From assembly GCA_030272585.1 (NCBI GenBank), contig BSYQ01000006.1, forward strand, positions 2,133,001 to 2,197,000: a DNA stretch of 64,000 bases, in the 5' to 3' direction. This DNA is from Bryopsis sp. KO-2023. Its lineage: Eukaryota; Chlorophyta; Ulvophyceae; Bryopsidales; Bryopsidaceae. Below, one piece after another: positions 29,236 to 40,266 of the stretch. The position numbers and the translations under genes were made by a program. The first letter of the stretch is position 1. The number at the start of each line of letters is the position of its first letter. The notes beneath the pieces were generated by a model, which was not told the DNA's origin, did no database searches, and saw nothing but the letters and a program-made list of their open reading frames with translations.

Positions 29236-32200
29236 TCAATTGAACCATTTGGCAAAAGATGCTTGGTAAGTTTGATCGCTCCCCAGCAGCTTCGATTTGT
29301 ACTTGGAGAGAATATCATCCAGTCTGTCATGGCCCTCCCCATCGTTGTTTCCCTTTCTGCTTTTCTTTTTCTCAGGCTTCTCGGAGGCATTCTCATGCTC
29401 TGCAAATGCAACAACCACCACCAGAGGAAAAAATCGAAACAAAACCACACATCCAGTTTTTCTTCTGGAAAAAACTCATCTGTCGGTGGGGGGGAGGTTG
29501 AAAAACAAAAATCATTCCAGAGAGCAACAGGAAAAGGGGAAAAAAAGGGGGGGGGAAGGGAGAAAGAACGAAAAAAAAGGAGCTGCATCAGGTCGCAAAG
29601 ACTAATGCCTAAGATGAATTCAGGTGCATAATATGATAGAGAGTTGCCGAGGTGCCATTGACCAAAGTATTACCTTCTCTTTGCAAACGTGGTGGAGCTG
29701 TTTGAGGTTTAGCTTTTCTTTTTCTTCCCTTCCCAGCCTGCCCACAAAGAATCGAGACACGTTCCATCAACACACAGAGAATAGACGAGGAAAACGCATT
29801 TCTGGCAAACAGATTCTGGTGTTTTGATCGTTCGAAGGATTCCTTTGTTAGCCATTACCTTGGTAATTCCATCTGGTCTTTCATCGACTGGGGTTTCGGC
29901 GTCTTGATCGGTTTCCTCTTCCTTTTGTTTTTCCGACCTCCTTTCCGCTGATTTCCTGGTTCGCTCGTGAATTTTCTTCCACTTCTCCTTGAACTTCATT
30001 TTTTTCAGCGCTTTCTTCGACATCCCCTCCTCGACGACGTCTTCGTTCGACGTCTTTTGCCCTTTCGCCGCCTCCGCCGCCACCACGTCCGCCACCATCC
30101 CTTCCTTCACTTTCTTCTTGTTGAGAAATTCAGATATCGGATGCGCGCCCGTGCCGTTCCTGGAAGCCTCGCGCACTTTTCTGCGCTGGGCTTTGTCCTG
30201 TCGGATTTGCAGTTTTTTGGCGTTTTCGATGGCGAATTCCACGATCGGACGATTCTCCGCGCTGAATGTGAAAGGGTTGGCGTTGAGCTGGCGCAGAGCC
30301 GCCAACGCATGCTCGTGTTCCATGAACTCCACGAATCCCCGACATTGAGTTTTTCCCTTTTCGCTGTCCGTCAGAACGATCGCCTAAAAAAAAAACAGAG
30401 ATAAAAAAAAAAAACAGATTTATAACGCACGTTCTTTCTCAACGCTCACCAATCCCCCCCCCCCAAAAAAAAAACTTTAAATACTATTCGTGTATGCTCT
30501 TACAGTATTAAATAAATAAAAAAACTAAAAAACTTAGCAATTTTTTTATAGGATCGTACATGTTTCACTTCAGGCTTGGCATCTTTTGCTCTTTCCACCA
30601 CAGCCTCGGAGAAGAGCTTCCCCAGTTCTTTGCTGGTCATCGATCGTGGCAAGTTTCTGACCATCAGTCTGGTCATGGAAACGAAACAGTTGGGATCCTT
30701 CAGCTTCTCTTTCATCATTTGCATGGCCCTGGCCTGCAGTCGTTCAAAAATGCATGAACTTGGAACTTTGATTGCATAAAAAAATAAAAATTCTCGCAAA
30801 CCGTGAGTTAATTCATCTGTTTATCTTTAAAAAGCTGAGGTTCCACTCTGAAGCCCCATCCCCAACAAAGATGAAAATAAAAATAGAACAAATCAACAAC
30901 AAAAGCATGAATAACTTATCTTTTGTTCTATTTCTTTTCCCGACTTTTCCAAAAAAAAAAGAAACACAGCAACAGATTGCCCACTTTCTCTGCTCCGTTT
31001 TTTCCGCTTCGACTTCACCACTGAAAGCTTTTTTATTTCTTGTTTCACCATAAAAAACACTCCAACCAGAGGAAAGAAGATGACCAACCCCCAACTCACC
31101 CTTTTAGATTTTTCTGCTGGGGAGAGTCCCTTCCACACCAAAGAGCCTTCCTCAATTCGACCTTCCTTCATCAAGTACAAATTTTTCCTGTCGGGGCGCT
31201 CCCGAACAGCTTTTTCTTGGGCCATCTTTTGAGCATCTTCATGCGTGATCGCACGGTTCACATGCACTTGAGTTCCCAACACAAAAATCCCCGGTCCAAT
31301 CCCCTTGCTGTTCCCCCCCCCCCAAAAAAAAAAAACAGAAAAGAAGAATCATCAAAACAATTCAACTCTTTTCTAGCTCTTTGTTTTTTGAACCTACAGA
31401 AAAATAAAAATATGCAGCATGTATGTCTTTGTCGAGAAAAAAGTAAAGCTTGCTCAAAACTGCGTTTTCAGCATCCTCTGTTCCCTTCCCCCCCCCCCCC
31501 CAATCACCCTCCTGATCGAAGTAAGACTGAATTCCCGCCCTTTACAAAAAGAAAAAGAGGACAAAAACAGCGCACCAAATCCATCTCTTGCATCAGATTC
31601 ATGAAATCGAGTTGCCCCTCACCTGGCTTTCTCCCCGAAGTCTACCGCCCTGTCAGCATCCCCCTTTCTCACAAATTCAGCAAATGCTGTCCCCTTCGGC
31701 TTCCCGGTCTGTTTACTCTTCACCAACAAGCAGTGTTTCAGAGGACCAAACCTCTCCAGTTCGCCATGCAGCATGTGATCTGGACAGTCCAGCGGCAAGC
31801 CCCTTACAAACACCGTTTTCAATCTCGCCTCCTCCGACCTTTCATCCCCATCCACACCGGACCGTGCATCCTTTCTCCCAGCCGCCATATTTTTTTTCTC
31901 TGTGCTCCGATCATCAAGCGAGCCTTTTTTCTCCTTAGTGGCATCCTTTTGTTCCTTGCCAGGAGGGTTGGATTCGGGTGCCCGCTTCGGCTTCGATTGC
32001 TGTGTTGTTTTCTGGGGGTGAAGGGGTATATAGCCGGCATTCGCTTGGATACCCTCCGACATAGTTCGGGGAACGCTTTCAGTTCCGGCGACCTCATCAA
32101 TTTCCTCACCCAGTTCCCCGCTTTCAGAAGACAGCTCCGATTCCTTGTCTGACATGGAGTCCTCCTCCTCCTCTTGTTCCTCCTCAGACCCATCTGATAT

Positions 32201-34935
32201 GCTCTCCAATTCTTCTGACTCCGATCCCTACAGAAAATCAGCAATGTCCAGCATTGGACCTATTCTTATTTCCAGCATCTTTCAGTTACCAAACAAAGCA
32301 AAAAACGAAATCTGCAACCGCTTTCCAGAGAAAAAGAATTGTTTGCAAGGAATCTCAAAGGATGGAACAAGAAAGACAAAAATCTCTCCATTGTTTCAGC
32401 ATGACTCATCAACACTGACAGATACCCCCCCCAAAAAAAAATAAAAGAAACATAAACATAAACACAACATGAATGTTCAGGCCTTAATAATAATACAATC
32501 ACCTGGACAAAAGAAATTGATCCGATTTCTGATCAATCAACTCCAAAAAAAATGGCATTTTACGAATTCACAAAAACATTTATTCATCTACAACTTTCCC
32601 ACATGCAACGCTGACCTCTTCTGCTTTCACAAATGATTTCAGAACATCTTCAACTCGCTGGTCAGCTGCCTCCGCGTCGACCTCAGTCCTATAAGCATCC
32701 TTCCCTGGCTTTGTTTTTCCTTCAGCAGCGTCTGAGTATCAACCCCCACCAAAAAACACAAAAACAATCATCAGGAATTCAAAAGAAACTGTTTCTTAAA
32801 AGAAACGATAGGTGGACATGCCATGAGACGGTGCTTGGACATGAACAATTTTCAGAGGGGAAAAAAAGGACAAACCAGAAGTTTCCATAATTGTGGTTCA
32901 TTTTAACCTCACTTGCTTCAAGTTTCAATCCAAGGGGAACTTGGCTCACCATAAACACATCCAGATATTCAATCTCAGCTTCTTTTTTTTCCCTTCCCTC
33001 CTAGATAAAATATTTTAAAAAGTATACCCCACTGATACCCTCCTTCCAAATTTCCACTATTACACATACCTTTCTTTTTGTCATACATGTTCTTAGGCAT
33101 GGCCATTTCAACACCAATCTTCCTCCCTTTCAGTTTCTGAAATCCATAAACACATTTTTTCCCCCTTATTCTGTGCCTTTCTCTGTGGGAAAGAAAAAGT
33201 AGAAATGAATTTCTAATTTTCCTATATTTTCTATTTCTAAATTTTTGCATCACTGAGCACAAAAGATGTTCTTTGTTTATTCTTCTTCGCGCAGATTACA
33301 ATTTTTGATCGAATCAAAGCAAAAAGGCGAAAAGGGCACTAACGGGTTCCCCCCCCCCTATTTGATGTTCTGTGTATCTGCATATATGGACAAAAAATAA
33401 TCTGACAGAGTTACGAGATTTTTCCAGGGGTATATCTTTGTTTTTAAGGAGGGGGGGGGGATAATTTTACTGTGTCTGACCATATTTTACCTACCGTGTC
33501 GTTCACCAGTGCTACTGCCTTTTTTGCATGTGAATTCGAAATGAATGTAGCAAATGCAAATCCCTTCATTTTGCCTGGGGAAAAACAAGGAAAAATATTC
33601 ATGCACAAACAAGAACCTTGAAATACTGTTTCAGGGAACAAAACAGAAAAAAAAAATCAATCTGGTGAAGAAAAAAAAATCAATCTCGCCCACCCAACAA
33701 AATACAAAAATCAGAATTCAAACTTATATTTATCTTTGTTTTTCCATGGTGCTGGAATCAGGACGATCGAGTGAATATTTGATATAGGGATTGAAGTTAT
33801 TGTGAGCAAAATCGTACCGTCGTCCTTTTTGGGAATGACAAGCTTCCACACAAATCCTGCAGGCTTCAGCAATTCTCTCAACCCATCCTCCGTCACCTGT
33901 TCATCCACGACAAAAAATTTGACAAGAAAAAACGAGTTAAAACAAAGACGACGAGGATGGGGAATTAGAGTAACCATCTGGGAGAAAAAAAAAAAAATCC
34001 CGAAAAAAAAACACAACATGTCTTGGTGTAAGGTTATTGATTTGGTTTTCAAACAAAAAATAAAGGATCTTGTTAAAACAAAGTGGCGCTCAACCTTGAA
34101 GGGAAGGTTTCGAAGAATGACTTGGTGCTTGTCTAAATGCCTTCCTTCTCCCGACAGCTGCCGGCACCAAAGAGTGGCTTTCCTTTGCAACTCTTCTTCT
34201 TCCTCCTCTTCTTTTTTCTCTTTTCCTTCTTCATCTTCATCTCCTTTTTCTCCTTCTTCTTCTTCGGTCCCCTTTTTTTTATCACCCGAATCTTTCGCTT
34301 GGCCTAATTTCCTCCTTTTCTTTTTTCGAAACCTCTTGGGAATTTGATCCCATGAAGCCTCTATTTCGGAATCGTGGAGATGTGCCACCGCAGCGAAAAC
34401 CTCCTTGACCTAGGGAACAGATCGACATTGCCTTTTCAGTGTAGTCTTGAATAGAAAAAAATATATTAAAAAGTTCGCCAGAAATCGAAAACTTGAAAAA
34501 AAAAAGCAAGAGAAAAAAACAGACTCCTCTCACAGAAGCGAGATGAACACTTTCATGAAACAAAAGCAAAAAAAAAAGGGAAAACAAAACACACACACAC
34601 AGAATTGTTTAGAAAAAAAAGAGAAAAAAAAGAGAAGACGGCAAATATGTGCATCATGGCTGTGGGGATGGTTTCTTCGTTTTTGCCCCTTGTATTTTTT
34701 AAATTTTTTTAATTGTTTTTCTCACCGTTTTGTAAGCAACCAACATAACATTTCCTTTACACCCATCCGACTCCAACTTGTACGTCCTGACGACAGACAT
34801 CGGCGCAGGATACAGCACATCTTCAACCTGTCAACAAACAAAAACAACATCAAAGCCAGTGAAAAAAAATCAGAAAAGACTTAAAAAAAAATTCAGCAAA
34901 TTGGTCATTCCTCAGAAAATAAAAAAAAAAAAGAA

Positions 34936-35028
<93 letters not shown>

Positions 35029-35790
35029 AGAGTCGTTGTTTGAGTACCTCTCCGAGTTCGTAGGCTTTTTTTTCCACCAGGCTGGCAAGCGCAGGCGTCA
35101 CGTTTCCTATTGCGATTGTCAGGATTTGGCCGATGGGATCAGCAAAAGGCCCCTCCAATGGCTCCTCCTTTTCCCTCAATTCCTCTGTTTTCACCTCTTC
35201 GATTTTTCTTTTCTTTCGATCTTTGAAGGCTGTCCGGGGTCTAGCTATCTCAACCTGATAAAAAAAATACATAACATTTAATGATCTGTAATGATTTTTT
35301 TGTACATCTTGAATTCTATATTTTTAGAAACATCCAGCTTGAAATTACTGTTATTATTATTATTATTATTTATTTTTTTATTTTTTTGGGTGGGGGGTGG
35401 GGGGCAGGAGGAAGACACCCCTCCATTGTTTTTTCCAGAAAAAAGCCACCTCCAAAATATATTTCCCAAACCAGAGGACCGACGAAAAAAAACTTAAATT
35501 ATTATTATTTTTATTTTTATTTTTTCAACTCCCAAATCAACCTCGCAAAAAGAGTTCACCTTGATAGGCCTCCCCTCGAGTTTTTTCCCATCGAGCTGTT
35601 GAACCGCGAGTTTCGCGTCGGCTGCTTTGACGAATTCGACGAAGCCGAAGCCTTTGTGAGCCCGCTGATCTTTTCCTTTCACCAGAAAAGAGTGTTGCAC
35701 TGGGCCGACCGTTTGGAAAGTGTTGTGTATGGAGTCGTCGGTGATGGATGGAGCCACGCTCCTCACGAAAACAGTCCTCAGGCTCTCCAT
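29236..35790 (-). CDS. RBM28/Nop4-like nucleolar RNA-binding protein (14 exons, 978 aa)
   Basis: A multi-RRM protein of the RBM28/Nop4 family, needed for pre-rRNA processing and 60S subunit assembly in the nucleolus. Exons (minus strand): 35790-35560, 35254-35048, 34827-34726, 34409-34095, 33896-33818, 33574-33495, 33136-33070, 32731-32616, 32227-31623, 31307-31100, 30733-30560, 30383-29859, 29737-29674, 29399-29236. All junctions are GT-AG and phases agree. RRM1 is at 5-79 (TVFVRSV, GFGFVEFV). A degenerate RRM spans about 100-190. A Lys/Glu tract is at 205-260. RRM at 275-355 (VILRNLP, GFAFATF), RRM at 536-620 (TVFVRGLP, GTAFAEF) and RRM at 691-790 (RLMVRNLP, CRGFVEF). The tail is basic and ends with an LDDILSKYKSKL segment typical of the family. 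Weakest calls are exon 8 (donor GAG|GTCAGC) and small exon 13. Confidence 0.9.
34946..35028 (+). repeat. (GATA)n microsatellite in intron 2 of the RBM28-like gene
   Basis: About 20 uninterrupted GATA units between exon 2 and exon 3, preceded by an A/G-rich run. Confidence 0.98.
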
Positions 35791-36933
35791 CGCGAGCGCG
35801 AAACACACACACACCCCGCCGTATTCCAGAAACGGCCGAGTTCTGGAGTTCTGGCGTCTGTATCTGTCGAAGTGTGATAATGACTAATTTCACCTGGACA
35901 ACAACAATTCCCCATCCTTTTTTGGCGTGTCACTTTCTCGTCAGCTTTCCCTGAGTTGATGATGGACGCATCAACGTTTTAACGTTTTGCAGAGTTTCAT
36001 TCAATGTGAATGTGAGCACTGCCGTTCAGAGTTTGGCAGGCCCTGGTTTCACCGACGATGCATCAGTTTCTGAAAAATTTTCTGAGCCGGGTATGATGGT
36101 TTCACACTTGACGCCCGAAGAGGAACCTGGTGGCTTTTCTGGTGCTCTGGGTGGCTTGTCCAATTCGAGTCATGGGAGACGGCAATGGGGGGTTTGGAAT
36201 CGAACACACTGTTCGATGGCTGGATGTGAGGACAGCATCCCCTTCAGTCTTTCATTCGAAGATTGCATGAGCAAATCCCCACAAATGAGGCAAACAAACC
36301 GATGGAACGATCGGTCTTGGGTAGTTTTGGATAAATCCATGTTGTGTTGTTCATTTTGGGCCAAACTTCATCCCTGATCTAGGTACCAATGCCACCAGGG
36401 TTTTCCTAGTTGTGAATTTTTGTGGGGTATGAGCCTTTTCAGTTGCAAGGAAAATCACTCACCAACAACCCATTTACTCATTGAAATGTGCAAGATCAGT
36501 TCACAGCACATTGGAATGAGCAGCTGAATGGAATCCCTAGTATGTGGACGGTATTTTCTTTGTGCCACAAACCCATGGAATTGTCATAGCTCCATCTCTA
36601 TCTGATGCATACAACAAAAAAATTCCCTGATCTCCTCTGTTGTGTAAAGTTTGAACTGTACACGATAATAGAACCAAACGTTCGCAGACAAAGTTACTTC
36701 GTGAACTCAAAACAAATAAGGCATCTCTTACAACAACAACAGCCCCTATAAGTATCGCCCCTTTCACTTTCCGACCACAAACGTTCAACACACCACAACC
36801 ACAAGTTCCTCCCGTCATCACAACTCGGCCATTCAGCCGCAAACACCCACGCGTCTCATTTCGTCCCAATTCCCCTTCTCATCTAACTATCGACTCTCCT
36901 TTTTCACCACACGCTTCCCTGCGCTTTCTTTCT
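35791..36933. other. Intergenic, promoter side of the RBM28-like gene
   Basis: 1.1 kb. The first few hundred bases should hold the promoter and 5' leader of the minus-strand gene. A 64-codon minus frame (36170-36364) with a CLICG...H pattern was noted but not called. No other feature is seen. Confidence 0.4.
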
Positions 36934-38417
36934 CTAACCGTTCACAGGAAAAACAAAATCAGAGTGAACTCTAATCACTTGATGTGGCATTGACACCTTC
37001 AAAATAGTTCTAGATTCCCTCCCCACAATAAGTCCTGGTCCAATCCAATAAGGATCGAATTTATGCTGTTTACGAGTTTCCCTTTTGAAATCGTACACGT
37101 AAACTCTCTGCCCGTTCTTCCATTCTCGTTCTCGCAAGCCCTTGCGATATTTCGCATTCACCTTTTGTCTGTGAGCCATCATACGTCGAACTGCGACCTT
37201 CCACATAGATGGCCCTGCTTGCCTGAGTTCTGTCGGAGTAAACTGCGTTACTCTGTTCACCATAGTATCCAAAGCTTGTTGCGCCTGTCCTAACACACTT
37301 TCCCAATCCTGTGTTTTCGCTGCCAACATCAACCGACGAATGCGACTAATCACATTCTGATTAGCACGCTCCACGAAACCGTTGGATTTGTGCGAGTATG
37401 GTGGCACATAAATCCTTTCGATGTCGCGCGAAATACAATATCCAGTATATGCCCAGGACCAGAAACAACTGGCATTATCGGTCAACACGTTTTTTATTTT
37501 CCCAAACTTGACTTCCCACTCTTTTAACGCTGCTACAGCTGCCGCTGCCGAATTAAGCTTACACGCACGAACTAGTGTTTGTCGTGTAAGAGTATCAACC
37601 AAAACTAAAAAGAATTTATTACCAGCAGCAGACTTTTGTACTGGACCCACAAAATCAAGAGCAACCACAGCATTCGGCGCTGTCGACTGTTGTATGTAAC
37701 CAAACTCCGCGCATGGTGTTCGTTTCTGAAAACGCTGACACACCTCACACGCCGACACCCTTCGTTTTATTTCTTCGTGCGAAAAACCCTTTTTTAACCT
37801 TTGCTCGCGAGCCCACGATTGGTAGACGCCTACGTGCCCTTGGTGCACTTCTTGCCAATCCTTTTCTGTCGGTTTAACTATTGCTGCGTGTACCTTTTTT
37901 CCCTCTTCGAACCGCGATAACAGGTCGGGCACCACATTAGCTGCCCCTGGAATAAATCTGACATCCGGAGCCACTGCTAGTATTTTATCCAGTCGCCTTT
38001 TGATAAAATCACTGGTATTTGCCGGATTCATAAAACTTTGAACTGAGGAATTATCAGTCATAACGATCACTGGCCGACTAAAAATCCAAGGCCTGAACAC
38101 CTCCAATGCCCGCAACAGAGCTTCTAATTCCAGTTCATTAGACATTTTATGTCTAAATGATTTATTCCAGGACCCACTGGCACATTTTATTATTTTTTGT
38201 TCGTGTAACAAAACTGATCCCCACCCAAACTTCGAAGCGTCTACTGACACAACGAAAGACTGAGAATCCTTACTGACATAACTGCAACGCACTGTGTGTG
38301 CTCGTAAAAAGGTCAAAAACTCTCTCCAAATCACCTCACTCGACAATAACTCAGCTCGCTGCAACCTCTCCAGCGCTTTCTGTCCTTGATAAACAAATCG
38401 TGCTAACTGATTGAACC
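36934..38417 (-). pseudogene. Retroelement RNase H-integrase fragment (RT missing)
   Basis: An open frame of about 495 codons on the minus strand. It begins in the RT-RNase H connection (FVYQGQKALE), then RNase H with DASKFGWG, NELELEAL, MTDNSS and NVVPDLLSR (D-E-D-D). Integrase follows with a CxxC finger (CEVCQRF) and catalytic ALDFVG, LTDNASCF and NGFVERANQN (D-D-E). The C-terminus is basic with no chromodomain. The frame is undamaged but stops exactly at the start of the element 3 LTR (38418), so RT, protease and gag have been cut off. The integrase is unlike those of elements 1, 2, 5 and 6, so it is a different lineage. No 3' LTR was found to the left. Confidence 0.8.
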
Positions 38418-38727
38418 TGTGACAGATTGTGGATCGAACGGGGGTTTAGTGGCGAGTGTTTAGTGGAGAGTTTATTTGCGGATTGGTTTATTGTGGGGCT
38501 AAGTAGATTGGGTGATTTACTTGGTTTGGGCCTACCAATTATGGAGTTTGGGAAGATCAGTTTGGATCGTTGTAACCCTGGGTAGTTGTGTACCGGATTA
38601 GGGAGAAGCGAGTACAAATGGGGTCTTGTCGTTTGAGATACAATTCGACTTGGATATTTTGTAAGTTTATTCGATCGTTTCACCGGGCGTGTTGTTCTAC
38701 CATAACCACAACCAAAGTCTCGTCACA
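38418..38727 (+). repeat. 5' LTR of element 3
   Basis: Begins TGTGAC and ends GTCACA, a perfect terminal inverted repeat, and is followed after two bases by a primer-binding site. 310 bp. No second copy was found in the window. Confidence 0.75.
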
Positions 38728-38729
38728 AG

Positions 38730-38741
38730 TGGTTTCGGAGC
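38730..38741 (+). promoter_or_regulatory. Primer-binding site, element 3
   Basis: TGGTTTCGGAGC, the same 12-mer as in the other elements. Confidence 0.85.
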
Positions 38742-40266
38742 AGGGCTCGACGCATGGGCGCTCGAGTTGCCTGGGGACGTTGGAAAGGGACTGTGGGTAG
38801 TGGCCGAGGAAGAACACACGAGGAAGTGAAGTGTGTGGGCATTTAAAGGTGCCAAGCGTTGTGACTCTAAAAGAGACCTGGTCAAACACTGGAGAGAACG
38901 CGTTCGAAGCCTTGGTGGAGTGAGAAAGGTGGAGTTTGAAAAGGGCTGACCAAGTCACGACTGGAAGCAAAGGAGAAGAAGGATGCAAAAGGTCCTAACG
39001 TCTACGAACACTGGTTTGAACGGAAAAGAGATAGAACACGGAGTTACTGTGGAAAAGTCAGGGGAGCTCAGGTTCCAAGCTTCACGGAATCGTCCAACTC
39101 AGTTCCGACTCAGAACCTTTGAGTCCAAAAGAGTGAAGTGCTACGTCAACGAGTCTACAAAGAAGACAAGGGATTGTTGTCGACACAAAAGAATATGCAC
39201 GACCGAAACGTTTGAGGGAGCGATGCAGTGAGAGGTTGACGATGAGCAGTTGAAGGCTGAGGACGTTGGAGTCGCTGTTGGTGCGGCAGAGGAGGAGGTC
39301 GTTTCCCCAAATCGTCACTGGAGGCGTCGTGTAGAGTGCGAACGCGGGAGCAAGTAGCCACCAACGTCAGGGTCGATGGGAAAGTTCTCACATTTGTGAC
39401 AGACAAGGGTTCACAAGTGAAGTGCCGAGGAAACAAGCTCTTAAAGTTGCAACCAGGATTGGAGGAAGACAGAAAGATGGCAGGAAGTGCAGAGTCATAC
39501 CCTTGAAGAACGAAAAGAACAAGGCAAAGAAGGTTGTGATGGTCGACGAATGAGGCGAACAAGTATTCAAGACAAGTTCTAGCTCTGGAAAACTGAAGAG
39601 TGTTGCAGCATCGTGTTTGTGGGACGTGAGTTGAGTGTGAGCGCGACACGCTGGGTGGAGCAAAGACTCAATGGCGGATCACCCAGAATGGTGGAACAGA
39701 TGGTGGGAGTAAAAATTGGAAGCTGGCCACGGATTGTTGTGGGTGGACGCAACGTTTGCCATGGCTAAGTGTGATAAGGAGGTCAAGCTTGGAAGGGACT
39801 TGGAAAAGGCTGAGAGCACGAGCGTGGCTGATATCAAAACGTTATGGCAACAGTCGAGAGTGCACTGGTGTGCAAACCGTTTGGTTTTGAGTGTGAAAAT
39901 TTTGGACTGGGAGTGCAACGGCGAACCAAGGGCATCGAAATCGCCTAGGGAACAAGACGATTCATTCAGTGGAAAGACGACCAGAGGAGTGTGAGCAAGC
40001 GTTTGAACTGGAGTCGATATGGGAGGTTGATTGGACAGGATGCTCTGTATGACGAAATGCGATGGGACCAGTTCTTTCAGAACGTTGAAGACATAGAGTT
40101 GGAATGCTCTGTTGAGGTGGAGAATATGGAGGTCGAGTGGACTGGCGCTTCGAGCGAATATATCAGAATTTCGGAGAGAGCTTCTGGAGAGCGATATGGT
40201 GAAGGCGTGGGAGAACTAGCGCGCAGTGTTCGCTGGGTGCCAAAACTCGAAACAGACATTTGGTGA
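38742..40266 (+). pseudogene. Decayed internal region of element 3 with protease remnants
   Basis: No long frame, but two stretches look like a broken aspartic protease. Near 39354 a frame reads VRVDGKVLTFVTDKGSQVK, with DKG in place of DTG/DSG. Near 39716, in another frame, it reads WVDATFAMAKCDKEVKLGRDL, like the C-terminal hydrophobic-GRD motif. Several stops and a frame change lie between. 39991-40266 is open but not recognised. Inference: an old, mutated retroelement. Confidence 0.45.

Noticed and set aside
31040-32152. 370-codon plus-strand frame
   Set aside because: It is antisense to RBM28-like exons 9 and 10 and crosses their introns; Pro/Ser-rich shadow of an acidic exon.
36170-36364. 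Minus-strand frame with CLICG...SSH, like a BED or C2H2 finger
   Set aside because: Only 64 codons with no second exon or partner domain found; could be chance.
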